This document shows positions 9,547-18,909 of a stretch of 64,000 nt of DNA, piece after piece. Positions within the stretch are counted from its first letter, which is position 1. Every line of letters starts with the position of its first letter. Source of the stretch: Candidatus Kryptonium thompsonii (lineage in GTDB: Bacteria > Bacteroidota > Ignavibacteria > Kryptoniales > Kryptoniaceae); the NCBI GenBank assembly GCA_001442925.1, contig LDXX01000003.1, positions 248,001 through 312,000 on the forward strand. Direction: 5' to 3'. The notes beneath the pieces were generated by a model that was given only the letters and a program-made list of their open reading frames with translations, was not told the origin of the DNA and did no database searches. Position numbers and translations under genes: made by a program.

Positions 9547-10256
9547 AGTGGAAGATTCAAATAGTTTTTTTGATTTCTGCTGTACTTTTTTCGTGCGGTC
9601 CAAATCGTGAAAGTTTGCCAGCTCCAGATAGACCTAAAATTTATCCTGCGCCCGAACCTTTATCTGAATCTGACATTGGGAGTGGAGCTATTCCCGAGGT
9701 TGACGGGATAAAGATATTATGGGGCAAGGTTGCGAATTCATCTGGATACAAAATTTATCGTGGTGAGATGAAAGGGGACAAGATTGAGTTTGTATTTTAT
9801 TCTGATGTGAAGGCACAAGGGGGAGTATCAGATACATTTTTCATTGATAGAAATGTTGAATTTCGCAAGGTTTACTACTATTATGTTAGGGCATATAACC
9901 GTGATAATGTGGAAAGTCAACCATCGGATACGATCTCATTTGAACTATATTTTAAGCCAAGGTTGATTTCTCCAGGAAATAATTCTGAGGTTGGGGCAGA
10001 TACGCTTATTTTTAGATGGGATGATCCCAATGGTGGCGGTGATTTTGTGATAAGGGTTAAGAATGCTCAAACTGATAGTTTGATTTGGATTTATAGTTAT
10101 AGAAGTTTCAGCATTTTTTCGGTTAGATTTAATATTGATTCAAAAGCGAGAGAAAATCTTACACCTGGGCGTCAATATAAGTGGCGTGTTGACAGGGTTC
10201 AGTTTGGACAGAATGCTGGTTCGAAGTCGAATTGGGGTGTTTTTAATGTAAAGTAA
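9543..10256 (+). CDS. Fibronectin type III-like lipoprotein
   Basis: The 237-residue product has a lipoprotein signal (hydrophobic core, then LFSC with Cys at about residue 18), so it should be lipid-anchored. Residues about 48-135 look like one FnIII domain (VDGIKILWGKVANSSGYKIYR to YYYYVRAYNRDNVESQPSD) and about 138-235 like a second sandwich (LISPGNNSEVGADTLIFRW). FnIII domains bind proteins or glycans. It overlaps porV by four bases and sits upstream of an SLBB protein. A role as an accessory of the type IX machinery is my inference only. Confidence 0.7.
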   Translation: MKWKIQIVFLISAVLFSCGPNRESLPAPDRPKIYPAPEPLSESDIGSGAIPEVDGIKILWGKVANSSGYKIYRGEMKGDKIEFVFYSDVKAQGGVSDTFFIDRNVEFRKVYYYYVRAYNRDNVESQPSDTISFELYFKPRLISPGNNSEVGADTLIFRWDDPNGGGDFVIRVKNAQTDSLIWIYSYRSFSIFSVRFNIDSKARENLTPGRQYKWRVDRVQFGQNAGSKSNWGVFNVK

Positions 10257-10283
10257 AATAAATAACGGAGGTGAACTTAAATT

Positions 10284-10778
10284 ATGTTGAAAAAGGTAAT
10301 TTCGCTTTTGTTAATTTTCACTTCAATTTCGTTTGCTCAACTTTTTGAAAGCGGGACAAGAATTGTGACTGGTGGTGGCTCAAGTGCATATTATTTTGTT
10401 GGAAAGACTGGAGAACTTACAATTACGGTAAATCTTTGGGGATTTGTAAGGAACCCAGGCAGATATGAAGTCCCAAGCTCAACTGATTTAGTTCAGTTAA
10501 TTTCTTACGGCGGTGGTCCTTTAAAAGAGGCGAAATTGAAGGATGTCAAGATAATTCGCAATGTCCGTGAGGATTCAACCATTGTTGAAAAGGTTATAAA
10601 AATTAATGTTGAAAAAATCATCGAAGATGGTGAACCGAGCCCGATACTTTTGCCTGGTGATACTGTTGTAGTTCCAGGTGGTTCTATTGATGTAATTAAA
10701 GATATACTTGCAATTTTAAGGGACATTGGACTTGCAGCTGGTGGAATTGCAGCAATAATAAGTGTTTTCAGAAGATAA
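10284..10778 (+). CDS. Small SLBB-domain envelope protein
   Basis: A good ribosome binding site (GGAGGTGA) precedes the ATG. The 164-residue product has a signal peptide (about 1-18), one SLBB domain (about 47-135, with GFVRNPGRYEVPSSTDLVQL at its start and LLPGDTVVVPGG at its end) and a hydrophobic C-terminal helix ending FRR. SLBB domains occur in polysaccharide exporters such as Wza, which also carry a Poly_export domain; that domain is missing here. No Wzc or Wzx partner is nearby. It may bind surface glycans or bridge the envelope, in keeping with the type IX neighbours, but the function is unknown. Confidence 0.75.
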   Translation: MLKKVISLLLIFTSISFAQLFESGTRIVTGGGSSAYYFVGKTGELTITVNLWGFVRNPGRYEVPSSTDLVQLISYGGGPLKEAKLKDVKIIRNVREDSTIVEKVIKINVEKIIEDGEPSPILLPGDTVVVPGGSIDVIKDILAILRDIGLAAGGIAAIISVFRR

Positions 10779-10783
10779 AATAG

Positions 10784-11131
<348 letters not shown>

Positions 11132-11134
11132 AAG

Positions 11135-11163
11135 TTGAAACTTTCCCTTTAAATTATTAGATT
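11135..11163 (+). promoter_or_regulatory. Candidate promoter of parAB
   Basis: TTGAAA (11135-11140), 17 bases, TAGATT (11158-11163), in the only non-coding gap between glnB and parA. The start site would be about 35 bases before the parA ATG. Confidence 0.4.
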
Positions 11164-11203
11164 AAAAAGTGTTAATGATGAAAAAGTAAACACGAGATCA
11201 GGA

Positions 11204-12031
11204 ATGGGAAAGGTTATAGCGGTTGCGAACCAGAAAGGTGGGGTTGGGAAAACGACAACCGCCGTGAATGTTGCTGCATATCTGGCTACATTTGGTAAGT
11301 TAACGCTTTTAATTGATATCGATCCGCAGTCAAACGCTACAAGCTCCCTTGGAGTTGAACCTAATAGTGAAAAGACAATTTATGAGGTTTTGCTTGGTAA
11401 GATAAGCGCTAAAGATGCAATTGTTAGTTTTACTGATCCATATTTAAATCTTCTTGAGTTAATCCCAGCGAAAATAGAACTTGTTGGAAGTGAGTATGAA
11501 CTTATTGAATTTCAAGGGCGAGAGCGAATTCTTAGAGGAGCAATTGAAAGTTTGAGAAATAAGTATGATTATATTTTAATTGATTGTCCACCTTCGCTTG
11601 GTCTTTTAACTGTAAATGCTTTAACAGCTGCTGATTCTGTTTTAATTCCAGTCCAGTGTGAGTATTTGCCTCTTGAAGGTCTAGGGCAGCTTCTTAATAC
11701 AATTAAAATTGTCAAGGAGAGGTTAAATCCCAAACTTGATATTGAAGGTGTTTTGCTCACGATGTATGATTCAAGATTAAGATTGTCGAATGAAGTGGCT
11801 GATGAGATAAAAAGATATTTCAGGGATAGGGTTTTTGAGGCAAAAATTCCGAGAAATATAAAGCTGAGCGAAGCACCAAGCCATGGAAAACCAATTTTAC
11901 TTTACGATGCTAAATCACCTGGGGCAATTTCGTATGCGATGGTTGCGGAAGAAATAATAAGAAGAAATGAAAAAATAGAAAAATCCAAGGGAATTCAAAA
12001 ACAAGAAATGACAAAGAGCAATCATGGGTAA
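11204..12031 (+). CDS. parA: Chromosome partitioning ATPase ParA/Soj
   Basis: The deviant Walker A motif KGGVGKTT (residues 11-18) follows the N-terminal strand. Further motifs are LIDIDPQSNATSSLG and DYILIDCPPSLGLLTVNAL. At 275 residues with no N-terminal HTH it is the chromosomal Soj type, a dimerising nucleoid-bound ATPase that moves ParB-parS complexes. It overlaps parB by eight bases, which ties their translation together. Confidence 0.95.
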   Translation: MGKVIAVANQKGGVGKTTTAVNVAAYLATFGKLTLLIDIDPQSNATSSLGVEPNSEKTIYEVLLGKISAKDAIVSFTDPYLNLLELIPAKIELVGSEYELIEFQGRERILRGAIESLRNKYDYILIDCPPSLGLLTVNALTAADSVLIPVQCEYLPLEGLGQLLNTIKIVKERLNPKLDIEGVLLTMYDSRLRLSNEVADEIKRYFRDRVFEAKIPRNIKLSEAPSHGKPILLYDAKSPGAISYAMVAEEIIRRNEKIEKSKGIQKQEMTKSNHG

Positions 12032-12947
12032 GCAAAGGTTAGGTAGAGGCTTGGATGCTTTAATTCCGCGCTCTGCAACGCGTGAGATTAGTCTTGATTC
12101 GAAAGATTTACGCTTCGATGATGGACAATCTGTTGGCATCATCGCCAAAATTGAAATATCAAAAATAAAACCGAATCCATATCAACCGCGTGAAAACATT
12201 GATAAGGAATCGCTTGAGGAACTTAAACAATCGATAATTGAAAAGGGTGTAATTCAGCCCATAACAGTCAGAAGGTTGGTTGGGGGAATGTATCAACTTA
12301 TCGCGGGTGAAAGAAGGGTTAGGGCATCTGCGGAGGCGGGATTAACACATATCCCGGCTTATATAATTGAGGTTGAATCCGAGAAGGAACTTCTTGAACT
12401 GGCCTTGATTGAGAATATACAAAGAGAGAAGTTAAATCCAATTGAAATCGCAAAGGCATATCAAAGGTTGATCGAAGAGCTTGGCTACACGCAAGAGGAG
12501 ATAGCGAAGAAAATCGGTAAAGATAGAACAACGGTGGCAAACTTTATAAGATTGTTGAAGTTACCTGAGCAGATTCAGGAGAGTTTAAAGCGCGGGGAAA
12601 TAACAATGGGGCATGCTCGTGCTTTGATTAACCTTCCAAGCAGAAAGTTACAGGTGGAGATATGGAACAAGATTATAAAGCAAGGATGGTCTGTTAGAAA
12701 GGTTGAGAAAGAGGTCAGAGATTTGTTGAAAGATAAAGATTTAGAAGAGAAATCACCGAAGAAAAAATCGCACTCATCCGCTGGATTAAGAGATATTGAG
12801 TCAAAATTGAAAAAGATTTTCGGGACACAAGTAAGGATAAAACAGACTGGAAATAGTAAAGGTGAGATAGTTATCGAGTTTTATTCAAATGATGATTTTG
12901 AAAGATTGCTTGAACTTTTTGAGATAATAGAAAAACATTCTAAGTAA
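12024..12947 (+). CDS. parB: Chromosome partitioning protein ParB/Spo0J
   Basis: ParB binds parS sites near the origin and spreads along DNA using CTP. The 307-residue product shows the N-terminal ParA-stimulating segment ([13 protein letters not shown]), the NPYQPR motif, the CTP-binding boxes (IQPITVRR and AGERRVRAS), the HTH region ([22 protein letters not shown]) and a C-terminal dimerisation domain. I saw no parS palindrome (TGTTTCACGTGAAACA) in the window, though replication origins are often near parAB. Confidence 0.95.
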   Translation: MGKQRLGRGLDALIPRSATREISLDSKDLRFDDGQSVGIIAKIEISKIKPNPYQPRENIDKESLEELKQSIIEKGVIQPITVRRLVGGMYQLIAGERRVRASAEAGLTHIPAYIIEVESEKELLELALIENIQREKLNPIEIAKAYQRLIEELGYTQEEIAKKIGKDRTTVANFIRLLKLPEQIQESLKRGEITMGHARALINLPSRKLQVEIWNKIIKQGWSVRKVEKEVRDLLKDKDLEEKSPKKKSHSSAGLRDIESKLKKIFGTQVRIKQTGNSKGEIVIEFYSNDDFERLLELFEIIEKHSK

Positions 12948-12951
12948 AGTT

Positions 12952-13413
12952 ATGAAGTTAACATTCTTGACTTTGGTTTTTATTTTGCTTTTATTTTCTC
13001 TAACAATATCGGGAGGAAAAGTGGAAAAAAAGGTTGTCTATACCGAGAAAGCTCCAAAACCCATAGGTCCTTACAGTCAAGCAATTATTGCTGGCGATTT
13101 TATCTTCACTGCGGGTCAAATACCAATTGATCCAAAAACTAATCAAGTAGTTCAAGGAGACATAAAGGAACAAACAAGGCAAGTTTTTGAAAATTTAAAG
13201 GCAATTCTTGAAGAGGCAGGAGCTACCTTTGATGATGTTGTGAAGGTTACCGTTTATATGAAGGATTTGAGCGAGTTTCCAGCGATGAACGAGGTTTATT
13301 CTGAATATTTTAAAAGTTCTCCACCAGCGAGAACAACAGTTGAAGTTTCGCGTCTGCCAAGGGATGTCAAAATAGAAATCGATTTAATAGCTGTGAAGAA
13401 GCAAGTAAAATGA
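12952..13413 (+). CDS. RidA-family enamine/imine deaminase with a signal peptide
   Basis: Residues about 29-150 match the RidA/YjgF fold over its whole length: [27 protein letters not shown] and [13 protein letters not shown]. The catalytic Arg (Arg127, equivalent to Arg105 of E. coli RidA) and the partner acidic residue Glu142 are present. An extra N-terminus of about 20 residues is strongly hydrophobic ([20 protein letters not shown]), so the enzyme appears exported to the periplasm. Most RidA proteins are cytosolic and hydrolyse reactive 2-aminoacrylate. It lies four bases after parB and overlaps the following gene. Confidence 0.88.
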   Translation: MKLTFLTLVFILLLFSLTISGGKVEKKVVYTEKAPKPIGPYSQAIIAGDFIFTAGQIPIDPKTNQVVQGDIKEQTRQVFENLKAILEEAGATFDDVVKVTVYMKDLSEFPAMNEVYSEYFKSSPPARTTVEVSRLPRDVKIEIDLIAVKKQVK

Positions 13414-13877
13414 AGGTAAGAATTTTAGCTTTAATTTTGCTTATAACATCTGCTGGGGTTTCTCAAACCGATACGCTTAAGAATTTAAATTTGAAATCGC
13501 CAACAAAAGCAATGTTGATGAGCGCAGTTCTCCCAGGGCTTGGTCAGTTTTATAATAAGTCGTATTGGAAAATTCCAATCATCTATGGGCTCGCTGGTTA
13601 TTTCGTATATGAGATAAAGCAGAACGATAAAAGTTACAGATATTATCGTGGACTTTTCAGTGAAAGTGTCAAAATTTCGGGAGGGGATTACAGATATAAA
13701 AGATTGAGGGATTTTTACAGAGATCAGCGGGATTTGTTTGGGATTTATCTTTTTGTGCTTTACCTTGCGAACATAGTTGATGCTTATGTTGACGCCCATC
13801 TTTATAACTTTGATGTCAGTGATAATCTCTCGATTCAAATTTTGCCTGGAAAAGTGAAATTTAACTATAGATTTTAA
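13410..13877 (+). CDS. DUF5683 membrane protein
   Basis: The 155-residue product has a signal peptide, then [31 protein letters not shown], the hallmark of the DUF5683 family common in Bacteroidota, followed by hydrophobic segments near 58-70 and 110-125. The family is repeatedly found downstream of parAB in Bacteroidota (recalled knowledge), which the present order repeats. Function unknown. It overlaps the RidA gene by four bases. Confidence 0.8.
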   Translation: MKVRILALILLITSAGVSQTDTLKNLNLKSPTKAMLMSAVLPGLGQFYNKSYWKIPIIYGLAGYFVYEIKQNDKSYRYYRGLFSESVKISGGDYRYKRLRDFYRDQRDLFGIYLFVLYLANIVDAYVDAHLYNFDVSDNLSIQILPGKVKFNYRF

Positions 13878-13878
13878 A

Positions 13879-14727
13879 ATGCGTTTTCTCTTGTTGCTTT
13901 TCTTTTCTTTTTCTATTTTGTTTTCTCAAACCCAAATCAAGAGTGAGTTTCTTTTTAAGTTTGGCAGTTTAAATAACCCGCGCGGGATTTCAATAAGCCC
14001 TGCGGGTGAGATTTACATTGCTGACACGGGTAATAATTCAATTAAGAAATTTTCAAAGAATGGGCAACTAATCCGCGAAGTTACAGGTTATGGATGGGGG
14101 GAACTTGAATTTGATCAGCCTTATGATGTGGATGCATCGGGAGGAATTTCAATCTATGTCGCTGATTATAACAACCATAGGGTTCAAAGATTTGATAAAA
14201 ATTTAAATTATGTCGCTACTTTGCAAGGTGGTTCGGATAGGGTTGATTTCTTCGGCTTCCCTAAGTCTGTGGCTTTTTCAAAGTTTGGGGATCTTTTCAT
14301 CATTGATGAGGAGAACTTAAGGTGTGTAAAAATTAACAAGTTTAATAAACTTGAAAAAACATTTGGAGGTGTCGAGGCGGGTCAAGGGCGACTTGTAAAT
14401 CCAATTCAAATTGCAATTGTAAATCAAAGTTTAATTGCTGTGCTCGACGGGAATTATATCCTGATATATGATTACTATGGAAATTTCTTGAGGGAATTTG
14501 GAAGTGAGTATCTTAAAAATCCAACTGGTTTATTTGCTGATTCATTGATTTATGTTGCTGATGGGAGCGATGTTTTTATTTTCAGTCCTGAAGGTAAGTT
14601 TTTAGGTAAGATTTTAGTTGATGAGAGAGTTTACGACATCGCCAGGCAGGGTCCTTTTCTTTATTGTCTTACTGAGGGAGAAGTTTTGGTTTATAAATTG
14701 ATATTTTCAAAAGATGAAAAAGATTGA
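13879..14727 (+). CDS. Exported NHL-repeat beta-propeller protein
   Basis: The 282-residue product has a signal peptide (about 1-17, ending FSQT) and repeats of the NHL pattern: LNNPRGISISPAGEIYIADT, FDQPYDVDASGGISIYVADY, FFGFPKSVAFSKFGDLFIID, LVNPIQIAI and LKNPTGLFADSLIYVADG. About five to six blades are visible, enough for a closed propeller. Such proteins serve as periplasmic or surface binding scaffolds. It overlaps the next gene, a glycosyltransferase, by 14 bases. No catalytic motif is seen. Confidence 0.8.
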   Translation: MRFLLLLFFSFSILFSQTQIKSEFLFKFGSLNNPRGISISPAGEIYIADTGNNSIKKFSKNGQLIREVTGYGWGELEFDQPYDVDASGGISIYVADYNNHRVQRFDKNLNYVATLQGGSDRVDFFGFPKSVAFSKFGDLFIIDEENLRCVKINKFNKLEKTFGGVEAGQGRLVNPIQIAIVNQSLIAVLDGNYILIYDYYGNFLREFGSEYLKNPTGLFADSLIYVADGSDVFIFSPEGKFLGKILVDERVYDIARQGPFLYCLTEGEVLVYKLIFSKDEKD

Positions 14728-15916
14728 TGTCGTCATAATTCCTTATAACGATTTTTTGAAGGGGGAGAGATTTGGGTTTAGAGCCAGGGATCAGCATTTA
14801 TTTCTTGAAATTGCAAAGGATGAAAGAGTTAACAAAGTTATCATTGTTGAACGTCCACGCTCAATCGTTAGTTTCCTGCTGTTGTCAAAGTTGGGGGTTT
14901 GCAGTGGGAAAAAATTAAACAAGAATATGCGCAGGGTTGGAGAAAAGTTTTTTCTTTTTGAATTTTTCACGCTGGGCTTGGAGCAAGTAAAGTTAAAACA
15001 TTTATGGTTTGACAAGATTTATGGGAGTTTACAATTTGTTGAAAAGTTTCGAGATGCGTTGAGGCAAATTGAATTAGGTGATTTTATAGCATTGTCATTT
15101 AACCCATTTGCGAATAAATTCGTAGACATGATAAAGCCTAAATTTTTTGTATTTGATGTTATGGATAACTTTTGCTTTCATCCTGAGTTTGTTGCTTTTA
15201 AAAATTACATCTGCAGTAGTTTTGAATGGGTCTCATCAAACTCGGATTTAATTTTTTGTGTAAACGAGGAATTAAAAAATTTCTTTCTCAAAAATTATCC
15301 GCTCTCGGCTGAAAAAATTTTCGTCCTGCCAAATGGAGTGGATGAAAAACTTATAGCCAGTGGCTTTGTTCCCGATGATATTAGAAAAATTAAAAGACCA
15401 AGGATTGGATATGTTGGGGTTATTTCGGATAGGATTGATTTTGAACTTGTTGAATATGTCGCTCGTGAAAGAAAATTTTACAACTTTATTTTCATTGGTG
15501 GGAAATACGGTGATGTTGCGAGACAGATTAAGAGGTTGAGAAATTTTGAAAACATTTATTTCCTTGGAGATAAGCATTACAGTAAGGTCGCCGATTACAT
15601 TTTCTCTTTGGATGTTTGCATGGTTCCCCACAAAGTCAACGAGTTTACGCTTTCAAACGATCCGATGAAAATTTATGAATATCTTTACTTTGGAAAGCCC
15701 GTTGTTTCAACCAAGATAGGCATTCAAGATGAAATTAAAGATCATATCTTTATTGCCGATGATAAAGGTGAATTTTTGCTACTTCTTGACAGGGCTGTTT
15801 CTTTGGCTGGGGATGCGATGTTTGTAAATTTACAAAGCAAAGCAGTGAAACCGAGTATGTTTTGGAGTGGAAGGGCGAAGCTTATGCTTGATAAGATTTT
15901 TTCACTTTTCTGTTAA
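14714..15916 (+). CDS. Glycosyltransferase, GT4-like
   Basis: The 400-residue product has the GT-B double Rossmann layout. The acceptor half contains FDVMDNFCFHP and FCVNEELKNFF; the nucleotide-sugar half starts near 220 with RPRIGYVGVISDRIDFELV and contains the E-x7-E type motif region DPMKIYEYLYFGKPVVSTKIG. The family transfers sugars from nucleotide donors to lipids, glycans or proteins in the cytoplasm. The acceptor cannot be told. There is no other glycan gene beside it, only the overlapping NHL protein upstream. Confidence 0.82.
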   Translation: MKKIDVVIIPYNDFLKGERFGFRARDQHLFLEIAKDERVNKVIIVERPRSIVSFLLLSKLGVCSGKKLNKNMRRVGEKFFLFEFFTLGLEQVKLKHLWFDKIYGSLQFVEKFRDALRQIELGDFIALSFNPFANKFVDMIKPKFFVFDVMDNFCFHPEFVAFKNYICSSFEWVSSNSDLIFCVNEELKNFFLKNYPLSAEKIFVLPNGVDEKLIASGFVPDDIRKIKRPRIGYVGVISDRIDFELVEYVARERKFYNFIFIGGKYGDVARQIKRLRNFENIYFLGDKHYSKVADYIFSLDVCMVPHKVNEFTLSNDPMKIYEYLYFGKPVVSTKIGIQDEIKDHIFIADDKGEFLLLLDRAVSLAGDAMFVNLQSKAVKPSMFWSGRAKLMLDKIFSLFC

Positions 15917-15923
15917 TTTTTTC

Positions 15924-15952
15924 TTGACATTTAACGAGAAATTTGTTATTAT
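15924..15952 (+). promoter_or_regulatory. Strong promoter of the small XRE regulator
   Basis: A perfect TTGACA (15924-15929) is followed after exactly 17 bases by TATTAT (15947-15952). The start site would be near 15959, about 35 bases before the ATG, and the leader carries AAGGAGGT. This is the best promoter and ribosome-site combination in the window. Confidence 0.75.
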
Positions 15953-15994
15953 ATAAATGAAAGGAAATTGCAAATTTGAGTTAAGGAGGTAGAA

Positions 15995-16186
15995 ATGAAG
16001 AAATTAACGCCAACAGACATCAAGGTAATGCTCTTGAAAAAGGGCATCAAGCAGAAAGAGCTTGCGGAGAAATTGGGTGTCACGGAGTCTTATGTTTCCC
16101 AGATAATCAAGGGCAAAAGGGTTGCAAAGAAATATCGTGATAAGTTGCTTGAGCTTATACAGAAGGGGCTGCCGAAGAAAAAGTAA
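15995..16186 (+). CDS. Small XRE-family DNA-binding protein
   Basis: The 63-residue product is almost entirely one Cro/CI-type helix-turn-helix: KQKELAEKLGVTESYVSQII at about 20-39, then a basic tail (KKYRDKLLELIQKGLPKKK). There is no sensor or dimerisation domain. It has its own near-consensus promoter and a perfect Shine-Dalgarno site (AAGGAGGT, 6 bases before the ATG), so it should be highly expressed. No phage or toxin gene is next to it; the closest downstream gene encodes an ATP-grasp enzyme, 28 bases on. Confidence 0.85.
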   Translation: MKKLTPTDIKVMLLKKGIKQKELAEKLGVTESYVSQIIKGKRVAKKYRDKLLELIQKGLPKKK

Positions 16187-16214
16187 TTTTTGTGTGGATG
16201 GTATTTAAAATAGC

Positions 16215-17126
16215 ATGAGCTATTTTTATGATCTTGGCATTGCGTGGGAATGGGAGTATGATTTTGATTTTGTTAATTTGATACTTCAAAGGTGTAAGGA
16301 GAAACAGCTTAAAGTTTGTGGTATCACCCCTGAGAATTTAAGTGAAATTTTTAACGCTGTAAAAAGAGGGGATATAAATTTTCTTGCCTATTTTGACAGG
16401 GCTTCAGATGTCAACGAGAGCTTCGCAGATTTAAACCTTCTAATTGAAAGTTTGGGGGTTAGAGTTATAAACCGATATGGTGATATGATTCGTGCTTCGG
16501 ATAAGGCGACCATGCATCTTGAACTTTTAAATGCTGGTGTTTCACTTCCATACACGCTTATCCTTCCACCTTTCGATGAATCACCTGATATTAAAATCGA
16601 CGGTGAGATTTTAAACAAAATTAAAATTCCATTTATTGTTAAACCTTCATCCGAGACGGGTGGTGGGATTGGGGTTAAGATTGGTTATTCAATTGATGAT
16701 ATAATTGAAGCCAGAAAGGAGTTTCCATATGATAAATATCTTATTCAGGAGATAATCCAGCCTGTTTATATTGATGGGAGGAAAGCTTGGTTTAGGGTTT
16801 TTTATGCTTTTGGAAAAGTGTTAATTTGTTGGTGGGATAATGAAATTAAAATATATGAGAAACTGAAGTCGGAGGAGCTTGAGAAATATGAGCTTGGTGG
16901 AATTGAGGATGTAATGCGAAAAATTTACAGTGTTTGTAAGCTTGATTTTTTCTCAAGTGAGGTAGCTTTAGCAGTCAAGGATGGCAAGCGCAAGTTTATT
17001 TCAGTTGATTATGTGAATGAGATTCCCGATATGAGGTTGAAGTCGAAGGCTATTGATGGGGTTCCAGATGAAGTTGTCGAAATGATTGCGGGGGAATTTG
17101 CTGAGTTTGTTGCTAATTTAAAATGA
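16215..17126 (+). CDS. ATP-grasp-fold enzyme of unknown substrate
   Basis: The 303-residue product shows ATP-grasp hallmarks: a pre-grasp N-terminal half, the segment DKATMHLELLNAGVSLPYTL that introduces the fold (as in RimK and D-Ala-D-Ala ligases), the glycine-rich loop IVKPSSETGGGIGVKI, the adenine-contact strand YLIQEIIQP, and a C-terminal VDYVNEIPDMR, where the metal-binding Asp/Glu/Asn normally lie. These enzymes join a carboxylate to an amine or thiol through an acyl phosphate. The second metal-binding element is not fully clear, and the substrate cannot be named. Confidence 0.72.
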   Translation: MSYFYDLGIAWEWEYDFDFVNLILQRCKEKQLKVCGITPENLSEIFNAVKRGDINFLAYFDRASDVNESFADLNLLIESLGVRVINRYGDMIRASDKATMHLELLNAGVSLPYTLILPPFDESPDIKIDGEILNKIKIPFIVKPSSETGGGIGVKIGYSIDDIIEARKEFPYDKYLIQEIIQPVYIDGRKAWFRVFYAFGKVLICWWDNEIKIYEKLKSEELEKYELGGIEDVMRKIYSVCKLDFFSSEVALAVKDGKRKFISVDYVNEIPDMRLKSKAIDGVPDEVVEMIAGEFAEFVANLK

Positions 17127-17177
17127 GGGTGAATTTTTTTAAATTAAAGCGAAAAGAAACAAAGATTTTTTGTAAAA

Positions 17178-18884
17178 ATGCTTCGCAGTTTATATGTCAA
17201 AAATTACGCTTTGATTGATGAGGTTGAAGTTGAATTTAAAAGTGGGTTGAACATAATAACTGGGGAGACGGGCGCTGGGAAGTCAATTTTAATTGATGCT
17301 CTTAGTTTGATCCTTGGTGAGAGGGCAAGCAGTGAAGTTGTGCGTAAAGGTGCGGATAAAGCTATAGTTGAGGGTGTTTTTTATGTCAGTGGAAATAAAA
17401 AAATCAAGAAGATTCTTGAAGATAATGGGATCGAATTCTCTGATGAGTTGATTTTAAGGCGTGAGGTTTCAGCGAAGGGACAAAGTCGATGCTTTGCAAA
17501 CGATACTCCGATATCTCTTGCCGTCATGAAAGAAATTGGAAATCATCTGGTTGACCTTCATGGTCAGCATGAGCATCAATCTCTTTTGAGGGTTGAGACG
17601 CATATTGAGCTTCTTGATGATTTTGGCGGCTTGATTGGAATGGTTGAGGAATTTAGAAATGAAATTCGAAAGCTTGAAAGTCTTTATAGACAGCGCGATG
17701 AATTGATGCAGAAGGAAAAATTATTAAAGGAGAAAAAAGAACTTTATGAGTTTCAACTTAGGGAAATTGAAACGATAAACCCACAAGTTGGGGAGATCGA
17801 TGAACTTGAAAGTGAATTAAAATTACTTGAGAACGCTGAGAAATTGTATGAAGCGACATCTCAACTTTATTCTTTGCTTTACGGTTCTGAAAGATCGATT
17901 CACGATATGCTTGTTGTGATAAGAAATCAGCTTGAGGACCTAGCGACGATTGATAAAAGATTTCAACCTTATGTTGAAGAAGCAAGGTCAGCGCAGGCTA
18001 TAGTTGATGAGATAACGAACTTTATACAGAGTTACAATTCAAGGATCGAATTCAATCCAGAGCGACTTGAATTCATACGGGAGCGGTTGCATGCGTTAAA
18101 TAGATTGAAGAAGAAATATGGTGGAACGATTGAAAGTGTGATTGAGTATAGAGATAAGATAAAGCGTGAGTTTGAACTTGCGGAAAACTTCGAGGAGGAA
18201 ATCAAGAAGATAGAGAAGAGGATAGAGGAGCAGATCAAAATTTGTTCTGAGATTGGGGAGAGGTTATCATCAAAGAGGCGTGATGTTGCTGAGACTGTAA
18301 GCGCTGCAATTGTTGGGACTTTGGCTGAACTTGGCATTGAAAACGCACAGTTTGAGGTTAAGATTGAAAATCGTCCCAAAAGGGAGGGAAGATGTTATGT
18401 TAGACTTGGGAATGAAAGTTACGAGGTGACAAACCGTGGCATTGATTTTGTTGAGTTTTATATCTCAACAAACATCGGGGAAGATCCAAAGCCGCTTGTA
18501 AAGGTTGCATCTGGCGGTGAGGTTTCAAGGATAATGCTTGCCTTAAAGAGCGTGCTTGCAAAATCAGAGCGTTTGCCGTTGCTTGTATTTGACGAAATTG
18601 ATACTGGGATAAGTGGGAGAATTGCACAGAAAGTGGGACAAAGTTTAAAGAATCTTTCCAAGTATCATCAAATAATTGTAATTACACACCTTCCGCAGAT
18701 AGCAAGCTTAGCTGATACCCATTTTGTGGTTGAGAAAGTCATTCAAGATGGGAGAGCGGTCACGAAGATAAGAGAACTTGGGATTGAGGAAAGGATAAAA
18801 GAGATCGCAAAACTTATGAGCGGTGAAGAGGTGACACAAGCATCAATTGAAAGCGCCAAGGAGTTGATGGGGTTAAAGAAGTGA
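17178..18884 (+). CDS. recN: DNA repair protein RecN
   Basis: RecN is an SMC-like ATPase in double-strand break repair. The 568-residue product has an N-terminal Walker A (ITGETGAGKSILIDAL), the DLHGQHEHQSLL motif, a central coiled coil interrupted near its middle, and the C-terminal half with the ABC signature VASGGEVSRIMLALK and Walker B LLVFDEIDTGISG. Length and order match the family. Confidence 0.96.
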   Translation: MLRSLYVKNYALIDEVEVEFKSGLNIITGETGAGKSILIDALSLILGERASSEVVRKGADKAIVEGVFYVSGNKKIKKILEDNGIEFSDELILRREVSAKGQSRCFANDTPISLAVMKEIGNHLVDLHGQHEHQSLLRVETHIELLDDFGGLIGMVEEFRNEIRKLESLYRQRDELMQKEKLLKEKKELYEFQLREIETINPQVGEIDELESELKLLENAEKLYEATSQLYSLLYGSERSIHDMLVVIRNQLEDLATIDKRFQPYVEEARSAQAIVDEITNFIQSYNSRIEFNPERLEFIRERLHALNRLKKKYGGTIESVIEYRDKIKREFELAENFEEEIKKIEKRIEEQIKICSEIGERLSSKRRDVAETVSAAIVGTLAELGIENAQFEVKIENRPKREGRCYVRLGNESYEVTNRGIDFVEFYISTNIGEDPKPLVKVASGGEVSRIMLALKSVLAKSERLPLLVFDEIDTGISGRIAQKVGQSLKNLSKYHQIIVITHLPQIASLADTHFVVEKVIQDGRAVTKIRELGIEERIKEIAKLMSGEEVTQASIESAKELMGLKK

Positions 18885-18909
18885 AATTAAAATAAATTTA
18901 AGGCTGAAA

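Noticed and set aside
11204-12947. A parS site or replication origin near parAB
   Set aside because: I looked for TGTTTCACGTGAAACA-like palindromes and for dnaA or DnaA-box clusters around the genes and saw none.
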